A stretch of 64,000 nucleotides of DNA from Sphingobium nicotianae (GCF_018603885.1 NZ_JAHGAW010000010.1:124001-188000), one strand, 5' to 3'; positions 1 through 9,788 are shown, numbered from the stretch's first letter. Numbers and translations are program-made. The notes: generated by a model not told the origin, from the letters alone.

Positions 1-288
1 CTGCGGCGTAGGCCAATATCGGTCGTTGCCGCACACGGTCTGTTGCGCGAAGCATCAGTTAGGTCTCGAACCCGATGCTCCCGCCCTAACCGGCTCCCGG
101 TCGCGAAGGCACACACTGGCCCGGCGCTTGCAGCGCTCAGTCATGTATAGAATTGACCAGACGCGATTGGTCGCGCGGCGTTGTAGTGACATCGACCTAA
201 CCCCGGCACGGACGTGACATATTTTCGCGTCGCGGAAAAGCCCCAGCGAGCTTTGAGGACGGGAATTTCCGTCGGGAAGGCTGGAGCA
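1..288. other. No gene seen at window start
   Basis: I see no convincing coding region here. The short open frames have arginine-rich, shadow-like composition. The stretch lies downstream of the minus-strand exporter operon and probably holds its 3' flank and the edge of a neighbour outside the window. Confidence 0.5.
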
Positions 289-1506
289 TCAGTGGTTTGC
301 GGCTACGCGGACCTTGACGTCCTTCCCGACCTTGTCGCCGGGATGCAGGATCACGCGGTCGCCAGGAGCGAGTCCGCCGAGTACCTGCGCCATCTCGTTA
401 TTGATGCGGCCGACGCGAACGGTCACCGGCTCCGCCCTGCCTGCCACGACCCGAAACACATTCCATTCCGCTCCGTTGCGAAACAGCGCGCCGAGCGGCA
501 CCAGCGCAACGTCGGGCGAAGACCAAATCGCGATCCGCACGGTCGCGCGGAACCCATGCCCCAGCCGCGCCCATGCCTCGCGCGGTTGCACGAAGCCGAT
601 GATCACATTGACCCGTTGCTCCTCGACGCCCAGCGCCGACACTTTGAGAAAACCATAAGGCTCAATCAGGCGGACATAGCCTTTGAGCGCCCGATCGCCG
701 CCCCAATCCTCGATCGAGACCGCGGCGCCTGGCCTGACCCGCACCGCATCCGCCGACAGAAGGTCCGTGACCATCTCGAGCCTCTCGGGATCTCCAACTG
801 TCACCAGCGGTGTCCCTGCCAGGACGGTCCGTTCGCTCTCCTGCGGAACGGTCAGCACATAGCCTGAAACGGGAGAGTGAACAGCGACCGGCGCGCCCGC
901 CGGAGCCCCCGTTCCGGGAGAAATGAGTCCGGCGCGCGCTGCGTTTGCACTCTCGCTTGCGGCATGCTCGGCTTCCCGAGCCGCTTGCACGGACGCCCGA
1001 GCCCTGTCCCGTGCTGCTTCCGCCTCGTCCAGCCTGGCCTGGGCGACATACCCGCTCTCGCGCAACGCCGCCGTGCGTGCCAGCTGACGTTCGGTCAGCT
1101 TGAGCGCCGCCTGTGAATCCCTTACCTGTGCGCGCGCCGCCGCCGTCTGCGCATCGAACAATCGGATGTCCGCCTTGACCTGGGCCAGTGTCCGCGCGTC
1201 CAGCGCGGCAGGTTCCGCCGGCTGGATGGTGGCGAGCAGCGTCTTTCCGGCGACCACCTTGTCGCCGGGCTTCAACGGCACGCGGCGCAGAGCGCCGGCG
1301 ATGGGCGCCGAGACAGTATAGAGATCGCGGACGCGCGTTTCGGCGAGGTCGTCAACCGTCACCGTCATTGGACCGCGCGCCACGATCCCCTCCTCCACTT
1401 CGATGGCCGGCGTACGGGTCGCGAAAACGATAGCGATCGCCACGACGATGACGATCAGCGCGACGACGATTCTAGGGCCGGTAATGAAGGTCCTTCCCAT
1501 GATCAT
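289..1506 (-). CDS. HlyD-like periplasmic adaptor of an ABC exporter
   Basis: Membrane-fusion (periplasmic adaptor) protein of about 405 residues that would link an inner-membrane ABC exporter to the outer membrane. The N-terminus is one membrane anchor (residues about 8-27, rich in V, I and A). A lipoyl-like half with APIAGALRRVPLKPGD follows, then an Ala/Arg/Glu-rich coiled-coil hairpin (about 115-210), the second lipoyl half (VHSPVSGYVL) and a beta-barrel domain. The ATG at 1506 is chosen because it overlaps the permease stop as ATGA; the open frame extends further upstream but only over permease sequence. It is the third gene of an ATPase-permease-adaptor operon, an order resembling DevBCA/MacAB-type exporters. 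The substrate cannot be told from sequence. Confidence 0.85.
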   Translation of the reverse strand: MIMGRTFITGPRIVVALIVIVVAIAIVFATRTPAIEVEEGIVARGPMTVTVDDLAETRVRDLYTVSAPIAGALRRVPLKPGDKVVAGKTLLATIQPAEPAALDARTLAQVKADIRLFDAQTAAARAQVRDSQAALKLTERQLARTAALRESGYVAQARLDEAEAARDRARASVQAAREAEHAASESANAARAGLISPGTGAPAGAPVAVHSPVSGYVLTVPQESERTVLAGTPLVTVGDPERLEMVTDLLSADAVRVRPGAAVSIEDWGGDRALKGYVRLIEPYGFLKVSALGVEEQRVNVIIGFVQPREAWARLGHGFRATVRIAIWSSPDVALVPLGALFRNGAEWNVFRVVAGRAEPVTVRVGRINNEMAQVLGGLAPGDRVILHPGDKVGKDVKVRVAANH

Positions 1507-3878
1507 TCCCTGGTTTTGAGTGCGCGGACGAGATCGAGCCTGTCGACTCGGCGACGGACGAGGAAAGCGGTCGCGGCCGCCGCGATGGCGACGACGAGAA
1601 CCCCTTGCGCGGGCACACGCGGATCGACGAAGAACGGGATCGTGAAGAGCTCCGTGTTGAACTGCCCGATCAGGAAGCGCCACAGCTCGATGCCGGCCCA
1701 TATTCCGAACGGCAAGGACACCAGCACCAGCACGGCCTGCTCGCCAAGCAGGATGAAGGCGACCTCGCCCCGGCGAAACCCCAGGACGCGCAGCGAGGCC
1801 AGGTCCCTTGCGCGCTCCGAGAGGCTGATGCGCGCGCTGTTATAGATGACCCCCACCACGACGAGCATCGCCAGACCCGTATAGAAATAGGTCTGGATGG
1901 AGAAATTTTCTTCGATCGTTTCGCCGATCGTCCGGAGGGTCGCCTCCCGCGCGGTGACGCCCGCGATCATCGGGCTTGCCTTGAGCCGCGCATAGACTTG
2001 GGGCAGCGCGGCCTTGTCAACCTGCAGGTACGCGCCGGAAAGAACGTCACCTTCTCGCATGGCTTGGTTCAGGATCGCCCGGTCGAGCGTCGCTGCTCCG
2101 CCAAAGGGGCTGTCGAGAATAGCCGTCACGCGCATGCGGAGCGCGGGCCGCTCACCTTCCGTGACAAGCGCCTCGACCAGATCGCCGACACCCACATCCA
2201 GGATCCGCGCGGTGCGGCCTGACAACATGACGCCCACGGGCGGCGCCTCGGAGGTCCGCCCCTCGATGTCGACCACGCGCGAAAGATCCCCGCGCTGCTC
2301 GACACCGACAAGGCCGTCGCGAACCTCATGATGGCGCGATCGTATGCGCGCGCCCACGGTCCGGAAGGGTTGAACGTTGAGGATGCCGGGGATGCGCTCG
2401 AGCTCATGGAAGGCGTGCGCATCGCGTGGTTCGGCAAAGGCGACGGCGAGATCGGACCGGTCGGCACGCGAGAAGCCCAGGTCGATCATCCGGTCCATGC
2501 TGCCGTTCGGGCTCATCGACGCAACATAGAGCATCGTTGCCGCCGCCAGTCCCAGGATGGCGAGAACCGAACGTATGGGCCGACGAAGCAGACCCCGAAT
2601 GATGATCCGGCTTGGCTCGTCAGGCCCGAGCGCTGCCGCCAGCCTCGTTACCGCGACGCCGGAATAGTCGGCTGGCGCTTCGGGCCGCATCGCATCGGCG
2701 GGCGCCAGCCGCGCCGCGCGCCAGACCGCCGTTGCTGCGCCCAACATCACCGGCACCAGGGTCGCGGCGAGCGCGACGAGATAGGCGGTCGCATCGATCC
2801 GGAACCGCAGGAAGGGGAAGGTGAAGAAGTTCTGATAAATGCCGGCCATCCCGCGGCCGAGCCAGGCGCCGAGCGCGATGCCGAGCGCGAGCCCGCCCAG
2901 CGACAGCAATATGGCCAGTACGATATAATGGAGCATGATCGCGCGCACGGGAAAGCCGAAGGCCTTCAGGAGGCCGATCACTTCGCGTTCCGTATCGACG
3001 AGCCGGGAAAGCACGATGTTCAGCAGGAATGCCGCAACCAACAGGAAGATCGGCGGCATCAGCGTCGCCATCGTGGTCAACTGATCGATCTCGTTGGTCA
3101 CGAACCGATCCGAAATTTGTTGCGCGCGCGGATAGGCGCCTGCCCCGCCATAAGGGGCAAGCAATATGTCGAGACGGCGCTCGACTTCCTTCCCGCCCTC
3201 GCCGGGCGACAGGCGGATCACGACGTCGTTGAATGCCTGGTTGAGGTTGAGCGCCGCCGCGAGCGGCTCGCGGTCCATCCAGAGGACGGCCGAGCGGCGA
3301 TTGTCGGGGAATATCTGTCCCGGCGCGAGGGCATAGACATATTCGGGCGACAGGACCGCTCCGACCAGCCGCAAATCGACCTGTTTTCCATAAAGCACGG
3401 CCTTCATGCGCGCGCCCAGGGGGAGACCCGCGGCTCTCACGAAAGCTTCGTTGGCAACGACCTCCTCGGGATGCCGCGGATTGGGGTAGCGCCCCGCGCG
3501 CAGCACGAGGCGATTGAGCGCGGAGGGGCTCGCCGCCGGCAGCGAGTGCACGCGCGCGGTGACAGGCTCCATGACCAGGGGCAGGTCGAGCGTCGCCCGC
3601 GTCGTAATCCGGCTATCCGCCGCGGCGACGCCCGGCAGCATGCGTATCTTCGCCATCAAGGTCTCGGGTGCCCGCACCAGCGGTGCGAACATGTCCGCGA
3701 AGCGATATTGATCATAATAGGTGTCACGCGTCGCGCTCATCGAGCCGATGAGACCGACCGCCATCACCATCGTGCCGACACCGGCGGCAATAACCAGCGC
3801 GATCGCGACGGCCTGGCTGCGCAGGCGCCAGAAATCGCGCATCAGCTTGACCGTCAGGGTGGAGCGAAGAAAGCTCAC
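1503..3878 (-). CDS. ABC transporter permease, FtsX-like, two-module
   Basis: Inner-membrane permease of 791 residues with one N-terminal membrane segment (about 20-45), a large extracytoplasmic region, three membrane segments around 275-400, a second extracytoplasmic region, and a final three-helix FtsX block around 670-785. This duplicated FtsX layout is that of large LolC/E- or YbbP-like permeases rather than the four-helix MacB. Both junctions overlap by ATGA (with the ATPase at 3875-3878 and the adaptor at 1503-1506), so the three proteins are translationally coupled. The likely role is lipid, lipoprotein or small-molecule export; substrate unknown. Confidence 0.85.
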   Translation of the reverse strand: MSFLRSTLTVKLMRDFWRLRSQAVAIALVIAAGVGTMVMAVGLIGSMSATRDTYYDQYRFADMFAPLVRAPETLMAKIRMLPGVAAADSRITTRATLDLPLVMEPVTARVHSLPAASPSALNRLVLRAGRYPNPRHPEEVVANEAFVRAAGLPLGARMKAVLYGKQVDLRLVGAVLSPEYVYALAPGQIFPDNRRSAVLWMDREPLAAALNLNQAFNDVVIRLSPGEGGKEVERRLDILLAPYGGAGAYPRAQQISDRFVTNEIDQLTTMATLMPPIFLLVAAFLLNIVLSRLVDTEREVIGLLKAFGFPVRAIMLHYIVLAILLSLGGLALGIALGAWLGRGMAGIYQNFFTFPFLRFRIDATAYLVALAATLVPVMLGAATAVWRAARLAPADAMRPEAPADYSGVAVTRLAAALGPDEPSRIIIRGLLRRPIRSVLAILGLAAATMLYVASMSPNGSMDRMIDLGFSRADRSDLAVAFAEPRDAHAFHELERIPGILNVQPFRTVGARIRSRHHEVRDGLVGVEQRGDLSRVVDIEGRTSEAPPVGVMLSGRTARILDVGVGDLVEALVTEGERPALRMRVTAILDSPFGGAATLDRAILNQAMREGDVLSGAYLQVDKAALPQVYARLKASPMIAGVTAREATLRTIGETIEENFSIQTYFYTGLAMLVVVGVIYNSARISLSERARDLASLRVLGFRRGEVAFILLGEQAVLVLVSLPFGIWAGIELWRFLIGQFNTELFTIPFFVDPRVPAQGVLVVAIAAAATAFLVRRRVDRLDLVRALKTRE

Positions 3879-4612
3879 CAGCTGAGGCCCAGCGGCGCGG
3901 CGCGGACTTGATTATGCCGTTGCCCGGTGATGCGTCCGTCCCCGAACAGCAGCACCTCGTCGGCCATGTCGGCGATCACCGCATTGTGCGTGATGATGAA
4001 GGTGGTGGTGCCGAACTCGCGATTGACCGTATCGAGCGCCGCCAAAACGCGGGTTCCGGTCTGACTGTCGAGCGCGCCGGTCGGCTCGTCACACAGCAGG
4101 ACCTCGGGACGCTTCGCGATCGCACGCGCGATCGCGACACGCTGCTGCTCGCCGCCCGACAGCTGGGCGGGGAAATGGTCAAGCCGCGCCTCGAGCCCGA
4201 CCAGCGCGAGCGCCTCGGCTGGGTCCATCGGATTGTCGGAAATCTCCGTGATGAGCGAGACATTTTCGCGCGCGGTAAGCGAGGCCACGAGATTGTAGAA
4301 CTGGAAGACGAAGCCCACGCTGCGGCGGCGATATTCGGTGAGCGCATCATCGCCGAAAGCGGTGACGTCGTTGCCATGAAACCAGACATGGCCCGCGCTC
4401 GCATGGTCGAGCCCGCCCAGGATGTTGAGCAAGGTTGATTTGCCCGAGCCCGAAGGCCCGAGGAGGACGATCATCGCTCCCTGGCGGGCCACCAGGTCGA
4501 CGCCGCGCAACGCATGCACGGCGCTTTCGCCCTCGCCATAGACCTTGGTCAGCCCGTCGACCCGAAAGATCGCCTCGGGCTCGCCGTCCGCCTGAGATGC
4601 CAATCGGGACAC
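3875..4612 (-). CDS. ABC transporter ATP-binding protein (LolD/MacB type)
   Basis: Cytoplasmic ATPase of 245 residues that would power the downstream FtsX-like permease. Walker A is GPSGSGKST (residues 52-60), the signature is [14 protein letters not shown] (about 155), and Walker B with the catalytic Glu is [12 protein letters not shown], followed by an H-loop in TFIITHN. Length and motifs fit the LolD/DevA/MacB ATPase family. It is the first gene of the minus-strand operon, and its stop overlaps the permease ATG. Confidence 0.9.
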   Translation of the reverse strand: MSRLASQADGEPEAIFRVDGLTKVYGEGESAVHALRGVDLVARQGAMIVLLGPSGSGKSTLLNILGGLDHASAGHVWFHGNDVTAFGDDALTEYRRRSVGFVFQFYNLVASLTARENVSLITEISDNPMDPAEALALVGLEARLDHFPAQLSGGEQQRVAIARAIAKRPEVLLCDEPTGALDSQTGTRVLAALDTVNREFGTTTFIITHNAVIADMADEVLLFGDGRITGQRHNQVRAAPLGLSW

Positions 4613-4722
4613 GCACGCACACCCTTCCCGTTCCAGCTTGGAACTGAAGGAGCGCTAGAGCCCTCCCGGAGGTAGCGACATTCGTACCTTCCCTTAGCCG
4701 CAGGCGAAAACGGCCGCGCCCG

Positions 4723-5721
4723 TCAGGCCGCCCGAGGGATCAGCACCGCCGTGCCCATAAGAGCGCCCAATCGCAGGCGCTCGAGCGCGAGGTTCGCCTG
4801 CTCGAGCGGAAATTGTTCGGTCACGATCCTGATGGGCAGACGATCGATCGTCTCGAAAAACGAGGAGCCGTCCTGGCGCGTAAGGTTCGCGACCGAAAGG
4901 ATGTGCCGCTCCTCCCAGAGATCCGCGTAGGGAAAGCTCGGAATATCGCTCATGTGGATGCCCGCGCACACCACCCTGCCCCCTTTTCGGACGGCCTTGA
5001 GGGCAAGAGGCACGAGCTCGCCCGCCGGTGCAAAGATCAACGCCGCGTCAAGAAGCTCGGGGGCCGGCGCGCCGGACGGGCCTGCCCAGACGCAGCCCAG
5101 CGACCGTGCGAAGGTCTGGCCGGCCAAATCCCCTTCCCTTGTGAAGGCATAGACCTCCCGACCCTGCGCCCGGGCGACTTGCGCGAGAATATGCGCGGCC
5201 GATCCGAAGCCATAGAGGCCGATCCGGTTGCCTGGCCCCGCAAGGTGCAAGGCCCGCCACCCGATCAGACCGGCGCACAGGAGCGGCGCTGCCTCGACAT
5301 CGGAGAAGCGATCGGGGATCGCGAAGCAATATTGCGCATCGGCGAGCGCGTGGGTTGCATAGCCGCCGTTGCGCGTCGCGCCCGTGAATTGCGGGTGGTC
5401 GCAGAGATTTTCGTGGCCGGACGCGCAATAGGGGCAGACGCCACACGTCTTGCCGAGCCAGGGAACACCAACGCGCTGGCCAATCGCGACGCCCTGCACG
5501 GCCGCGCCCATCGCGCGCACGCGGCCCACAATCTCGTGGCCCGGTATGATCGGATACGTCGCCGGAATCTCGCCGTCCAACACATGAAGATCCGTTCGAC
5601 AGACGCCGCAGGCCAGGACCTCCAGCAAAATCTCGCTTGCCTGAGGGGGCGGCAGATCACACGCAACCCGTCGCAGCGGCTTGCCCGGCGCGTCGATCTG
5701 CATCCCGATCATCTTTGTCAC
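4723..5721 (-). CDS. Zinc-dependent alcohol dehydrogenase family protein
   Basis: Medium-chain zinc alcohol dehydrogenase of about 332 residues that would interconvert alcohols and aldehydes with NAD(P). The catalytic zinc site is CGVCRTDLHVLDGE with PGHEIVGRV downstream, the structural zinc loop has four Cys (CGVCPYCASGHENLC), and the Rossmann motif is LYGFGSAAH. It resembles the adh_fam_2 subgroup. I chose the GTG at 5721 because AGGAG sits 7 bases upstream; an ATG at 5712 is the alternative and longer frames lack an RBS. It is divergent from a universal stress protein gene, with about 280 bp shared upstream, which suggests stress or low-oxygen control. Confidence 0.85.
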   Translation of the reverse strand: MTKMIGMQIDAPGKPLRRVACDLPPPQASEILLEVLACGVCRTDLHVLDGEIPATYPIIPGHEIVGRVRAMGAAVQGVAIGQRVGVPWLGKTCGVCPYCASGHENLCDHPQFTGATRNGGYATHALADAQYCFAIPDRFSDVEAAPLLCAGLIGWRALHLAGPGNRIGLYGFGSAAHILAQVARAQGREVYAFTREGDLAGQTFARSLGCVWAGPSGAPAPELLDAALIFAPAGELVPLALKAVRKGGRVVCAGIHMSDIPSFPYADLWEERHILSVANLTRQDGSSFFETIDRLPIRIVTEQFPLEQANLALERLRLGALMGTAVLIPRAA

Positions 5722-6004
5722 CGCTGTGCTCCTGACATGAGGATGCAGTCCATCGCCTCCATCGTGGCTCGGCTTTCGCGATCTGCTCCCGCCGCCGTAG
5801 ATCAGGCGCGGTTCCGGTGCCGTCAGGGAATCTACGGATGCTCTGGCAACCGGCGCCATCGACAGGCCCGGCGGAGACGAGACGGACTTCGCTGGCGAAC
5901 GAGACCACCGCCGTCATGCGGGCCGACCAGCATCCGTATCATCCCTCATATGAAGCGACCGGCCAACGCCATAGCCATCGCCCCGACAGACGATGGAGGC
6001 GATG

Positions 6005-6805
6005 ATGAAGAATATTCTATTGCTCGTTCACGAAGACGCAGGACAGGAAGCCCGCCTTCAGGCCGCGCTTGATCTGACGCGCGCACTGGGCGGCCATCTG
6101 CGCTGCGTCGACGTGTCAATGATGCCCGCATTTGCCGGGGATTATTATTATGGCGCGATCGGCGAAGCGATGGTCTTTGCCGAGGAGCAGGAGCGCGAAA
6201 GCAAGAACAAGAGCAAGCTGGAAGCCCGGCTCGCCAGCGAAGACGTCTCCTGGGATTGGGTGGACTATACCGGCTCTCTGGCGCAGGGCGTCCAGGACTC
6301 GGCGGCGCTTGCTGATCTGATCGTCCTCAATCGCAAGCTGGACACCTTTCCTTATCCCGACATGCGCGAGGTCGCCAGCCAGGTTCTCGTCCACGGGCGC
6401 CGGCCGGTCGTCGCCGTGCCCGATGAACTGGACCATTTCGCGCTCGGCCGAGCCCTCGTCGCATGGGATGGCCAGGCTTCCTCGGCGGAAGCGATGCGAT
6501 CCTGCGTCCCGCTCCTCGCGCTCGCGAGCGAGGTTGAAATCTTCATGATCCGTGACGGCGCGGAACAGATCGAGCCAACCGAGGCGGCCGAATATCTCTC
6601 CCGCCACGGCATCCATGCCAGCGTCATGGTGATTGAGGACGGACTGACGGCGCCCGACTATCTCATCGCGGCCGAATGCGCCCGTTGGCATGCCGATTAT
6701 GTCGTGATGGGCGCTTATGGCCATGGCCGCATGATGGAGACGTTCGGCGGCGTCACCAAGCGCATGCTCGCCGACAGCAAGCTGCCGCTCATTCTCGCAC
6801 ACTGA
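6005..6805 (+). CDS. Universal stress protein, UspA family, tandem type
   Basis: Universal stress protein of about 266 residues, long enough for two Usp folds. The N-terminal half starts MKNILLLVHEDAG; the C-terminal half ends in YVVMGAYGHGRMMETFGG, close to the ATP-binding G-x2-G-x9-G pattern. Such proteins bind nucleotides and help cells survive starvation or hypoxia. The ATG at 6005 is preferred because GGAGG ends 5 bases upstream; ATGs at 5993 and 6002 are also in frame. It is divergent from the alcohol dehydrogenase gene. Confidence 0.88.
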   Translation: MKNILLLVHEDAGQEARLQAALDLTRALGGHLRCVDVSMMPAFAGDYYYGAIGEAMVFAEEQERESKNKSKLEARLASEDVSWDWVDYTGSLAQGVQDSAALADLIVLNRKLDTFPYPDMREVASQVLVHGRRPVVAVPDELDHFALGRALVAWDGQASSAEAMRSCVPLLALASEVEIFMIRDGAEQIEPTEAAEYLSRHGIHASVMVIEDGLTAPDYLIAAECARWHADYVVMGAYGHGRMMETFGGVTKRMLADSKLPLILAH

Positions 6806-6831
6806 AACCGGATATCATTGCAAGCATATGA

Positions 6832-6852
6832 GGCGGGTCGCAAAGGCCCGCC
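6832..6852. other. GC-rich hairpin after usp gene
   Basis: A short inverted repeat (GGCGGG ... CCCGCC) lies 26 bases after the usp stop. It has no U-tract, so it is at most a weak 3'-end stabiliser. From here to 7863 there is no protein gene; the stretch holds a palindromic repeat (7000-7120) and a candidate small RNA (7381-7483), listed separately. Confidence 0.3.
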
Positions 6853-6999
6853 CCAGACTGCGCGCTCTACGCCCGCGCCATCGGGTCCGCGGTGGTTCCC
6901 ATGATTAGGGGCGCGGGGACAGATAAGCGGCGGATAGCGGGTCCGCTCCGGGACGTTTCGCGACCGGAGTGGACAGCCGAAACCGAGTGAATTCCAGCC

Positions 7000-7120
7000 A
7001 TTAGCCCCTCCTCTTCAGAGGAGGGGGAAGGGGGTGGTGGCGATGCGCAGCATCGCTCGCGAAGCGAATAGCCCGACGTTGAACTCCACCTCCCCCCTCC
7101 TCTGAGGAAGAGAGGCTAAT
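7000..7120. repeat. Intergenic palindromic repeat, copy 1
   Basis: Two inverted arms of about 28 bases (7000-7027, starting ATTAGCCCCTCCTCTTCAGA, and 7091-7120, ending GGCTAAT) enclose a GCGATGCG/CGCATCGC-like core. Each arm is itself a hairpin with a TTCA-type loop. The same arms and core recur at 47350-47468 and, as a partial copy, at 59126-59205, so this is a REP/BIME-like intergenic family, not a single terminator. Confidence 0.8.
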
Positions 7121-7380
7121 GGTCGTATTGGCGACCCGTCAGTCCGCCTCTCGACGATATCTCTGCCCGAATTTTCCCCACGCGCCCCGGGACGTGAAAG
7201 CTCCAGACCGGCGCGCGATCGCACCTGTGCCCGCCGATCAACGGATGCACAGAGGTCTTGATCAGCCCCATTTCCCGTAAAGCCCTGGGCCGCTCAAGCG
7301 CTGACGCACGTCGCCTGAGCACCGGATCCGCGCCGACAATCGGGTTTCAGGGGCTGTGACTACCTACGGATAAATCCTCA

Positions 7381-7483
7381 ATGCAAATGCCGCGACGCTG
7401 CGGCACATGGAAAGGGCTACCCATTCTGGGCAGCCGACCCCCCCTCACTGGCCCCGCCGACAATCGGCGGGGTTTCTTTTTTT
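7381..7483 (+). ncRNA. Candidate small RNA with three stem-loops
   Basis: A gene-free stretch that could be transcribed as an sRNA of about 103 nt. Visible structure: stem TGCCGC/GCGGCA (7388-7405), stem GGCT-A-CCCA/TGGG-C-AGCC (7415-7434), a single-stranded C-rich segment (ACCCCCCCTCACTG), and an intrinsic terminator (7452-7483). A weak sigma70-like promoter fits upstream (TTTCAG 7345-7350, 18-base spacer, GATAAA 7369-7374). The C-rich linker could pair with Shine-Dalgarno sequences, as in many alphaproteobacterial sRNAs. No known family was recognised. The 5' end is inferred. Confidence 0.45.
7452..7483 (+). terminator. Intrinsic terminator
   Basis: Perfect 9-bp stem CCCCGCCGA/TCGGCGGGG (7452-7460 and 7464-7472) with a 3-base loop, followed by TTTCTTTTTTT (7473-7483). 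No coding region ends just upstream, which is the main reason to suspect a non-coding transcript. Confidence 0.85.
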
Positions 7484-7863
7484 CCATCTCGATGAGGGTG
7501 AACCCGCGCGTAGGGGGATCGACACGCTTTACCTGCTTGACGGCGACATGAGGTGCGCAAGGACATTGCGCGATGCTGTCCGGAGGCGCTCCCTTACGGG
7601 AAATCCCCAATTCCCGGTCAATGGAAATGATCTCAGAAAAAACCGCCAATTCGGCAAGGTGGGTTGTCAAATATAGGGACGGCACAGTCATTTTTGTGGC
7701 TGGCCATCGGTGATGCGCATCGGTCGCGCAGGTGAGCTGTCAACCGCCATGAGGGCGTTGACAGCGCGTGTTGCCGATACGCTTTCCGAGCTCGGTTTTG
7801 ATGATGCACTTCAACAATCCCTGGGGGCCTCCTTCCTCAGGGCAATGACGAAGGAATCGACCT

Positions 7864-8571
7864 ATGCAAAAATCCATGGTCCGCACCCTTGCGTTTGCCG
7901 GCGCCGCCCTCGCGGCATCGGTTTCCCAGCCGTCCCGTGCCGCCATCGAGGTGGTGAATGGCGCTTTCATCATCCCGACGGCCTTCAATGGCTTCGAGGG
8001 CATCGGCGCCCATGCCGGCACGTCCCCGACGCCCCCATGGAGCGGCCCCTATGCCGAAGGCGGGATTACCGTTCAGTCGATCGGGGGAGACAAGGTCGTC
8101 ACGACCTATCAGCACGACGGGCTCTACAGCTGGTATGATGGCTCCGGCCAGAATATCTACACCCGGTTCACGATGACCGATGGCGGCGTCATGAACGCCT
8201 TTCAGTTCGATGCGACGACGCAGCTGATCCAGCCTATCGGCGCCTTCCCGCCCTTCTACTATCAGCTCCTTCTGCAAGGGACGGTGGTCGCGACCGGCAG
8301 CGCTGGCGCGCTGTGCGATACGATCAACGTCTGCTTCAAGACCTATGGCTTCCGGGGCGGTCTTTTCGACGAGGTGCGCCTGCAAACCAATCTTTTCGAC
8401 CAACAGTTCAACCCGAACCTGCCGGGCGTGAATACGATGCTGTTCGACAATATTTTCGCGCGGGAAGTTCCTGAACCGGCAAGTTGGGCGCTCATGCTCG
8501 CCGGCTTCGGTGCTCTCGGCGCCGCGCTGCGCCGACGTCCCCGCCTCGCGCTGCGCTTCGCCAGCGCGTGA
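7864..8571 (+). CDS. PEPxxWA-CTERM sorting domain protein
   Basis: Exported protein of 235 residues with a signal peptide (cleavage near SRAAI, residue about 27). It ends with a PEP-CTERM signal: VPEPASWALMLAGFG, a hydrophobic helix and a basic tail (RRRPRLALR). The tail is recognised by an exosortase-type enzyme that sorts proteins to the outer surface. The middle has no family I recognise; it contains aromatic-rich beta-type sequence (TYQHDGLYSWYDGSGQNIY) and one Cys pair, which may form a carbohydrate-binding-like domain. A GAAGGA motif lies upstream of the ATG. No exosortase gene is in the window. Confidence 0.88.
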   Translation: MQKSMVRTLAFAGAALAASVSQPSRAAIEVVNGAFIIPTAFNGFEGIGAHAGTSPTPPWSGPYAEGGITVQSIGGDKVVTTYQHDGLYSWYDGSGQNIYTRFTMTDGGVMNAFQFDATTQLIQPIGAFPPFYYQLLLQGTVVATGSAGALCDTINVCFKTYGFRGGLFDEVRLQTNLFDQQFNPNLPGVNTMLFDNIFAREVPEPASWALMLAGFGALGAALRRRPRLALRFASA

Positions 8572-8695
8572 CGCCAGGGTCCCGGCGTCGCAGGAGGATC
8601 GATGAACTATGATTTTCCTGCGGCGCGGGGACCGGGCCGAGCGAGACGAGCCAGCCCGCCAGCTCCTCAAGAGAGGGCGACCGCCCGTAGCCCGA

Positions 8696-9148
8696 CTATT
8701 TTGGCCGGTCGCGTTCGAAACCGCGCTCGAGAAGCTTGAGGCGATCGACGATCGAAAAGAAGAAGGCGGTCGACCATCCAATGAGGATGATGCCGCTCGC
8801 ACCCTCGATCGCACCCAGCACGCGGCTGCCCTGCGGCAGGACGATATCTCCATAACCGATCGTGACGTAGGTCGACGTCGAAAAATACAGAGCCTCTTCG
8901 AAATCGGTCAACACACCCAGCCACCAATAGACGCCAGCCCATGCCCAGATTTCGATCGCATGAAGCGCGAAGAGCCCAAAAGCCCCGAACAGGATGGCGA
9001 GCGCGTTGACCAGTGCCGCCACAAGTCGACTGGCGGCATGTCGGTGACGGCGCAGGATCGCGAGCAGCGCGCCGAGGCCGGTGAGGTGGACGATGACGGT
9101 CGCCGCGACGACGAGCGTCGAGATGCCGAGCTGGGTGAACAAGGTCAT
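8696..9148 (-). CDS. Two-helix potassium channel family protein
   Basis: Small membrane protein of about 150 residues with the K+ selectivity filter TIGYGD in the context STYVTIGYGDIV. Hydrophobic segments lie before the pore (about 5-30 and 45-80) and one after it (GIILIGWSTAFFFSIV). The layout fits the Ion_trans_2 family, with no cytoplasmic regulatory domain. No start has a good RBS; I chose ATG 9148, with GTG 9187 as the alternative. It sits among stress and ion-transport genes, consistent with a role in membrane potential or osmotic balance. Confidence 0.8.
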   Translation of the reverse strand: MTLFTQLGISTLVVAATVIVHLTGLGALLAILRRHRHAASRLVAALVNALAILFGAFGLFALHAIEIWAWAGVYWWLGVLTDFEEALYFSTSTYVTIGYGDIVLPQGSRVLGAIEGASGIILIGWSTAFFFSIVDRLKLLERGFERDRPK

Positions 9149-9268
9149 GACACGAGGTTGCCACAGCGCACTCGTGGCGGGAATCACAATGTTCGGCGCC
9201 GCCTCAGTCGTCGGTCAGAAGTTGAATATGGTCAGCGTGTTGCTTTTGCCAGGCAACGACGATGGCCT

Positions 9269-9292
9269 CTCCCTCTTCAGGAGGAGAGGACG
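9269..9292. other. Hairpin in the region upstream of the P-type ATPase
   Basis: Inverted repeat CCTCTCC/GGAGAGG around a CTC-TTCA-GGA centre, similar to one half of the palindromic repeat family. The whole stretch 9149-9635 is otherwise gene-free apart from the direct repeat at 9446-9463. Confidence 0.4.
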
Positions 9293-9445
9293 GCACAGCT
9301 TGCCCCAAAAGGCTGTCGCGAAGTCGGGGCTGTCCTGTTGGGTCGCGTTAGAGCATGGCGAGCCGGGGCATGCGACGCTCGGTTCTTTCTCATCCCGAAC
9401 ACAGCGGCATGCGGGGAAGCGCGCGGCCTGTATCGTTACTGATAG

Positions 9446-9463
9446 TGTGACCTTGGTGTGACC
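9446..9463. promoter_or_regulatory. Direct repeat resembling a response-regulator box
   Basis: TGTGACC at 9446-9452 and 9457-9463, an exact 7-base repeat with an 11-base period. OmpR/PhoB-family regulators (Pho and PhoP boxes) typically bind 6-7 base direct repeats with this period. It lies upstream of the mgtA-like gene and its leader ORF, where a Mg2+- or stress-responsive regulator could act. Functional assignment is inference. Confidence 0.35.
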
Positions 9464-9635
9464 TCTGGACAATCCAGACCGGCCGGTTTGGCAAGATCGG
9501 TCGCCACGAACGACCACTGAAAATAGTCCACGCAGCCTAGGTATGTTTGCGGATTGGGCCTGATCGCCAAGGCGGTCATGGCTGGCATGCCGCGCCACGC
9601 GCAGCAGCGATGGCGGAGCGACTTGAAGGAACGCC

Positions 9636-9788
9636 ATGCCCCAGCCAGTCTATCTCGCTGAGCCCTGTCGGACGGATATCCGGGCCGACGAGCCCGGCCC
9701 GTATGCCTGCCTGGCCTTCATCTACCCACGCCTGGCAAGCGGTGTCGGGGTGTCGCTCATCAAAGCATTCGACCAGCGCCGCAGATGA
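9636..9788 (+). CDS. Small ORF coupled to the P-type ATPase
   Basis: Open frame of 50 codons starting MPQPVYLAEPCRTDIRADEP and ending KAFDQRRR. A GAAGGA motif sits 5 bases before its ATG, and its stop overlaps the ATPase ATG as ATGA (9785-9788). About three quarters of third positions are G or C, as in real genes nearby. No family recognised. It could be a leader peptide that couples translation to the transporter (compare the Pro-rich mgtL leader of enterobacterial mgtA), a small regulatory subunit, or chance. Confidence 0.45.
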   Translation: MPQPVYLAEPCRTDIRADEPGPYACLAFIYPRLASGVGVSLIKAFDQRRR

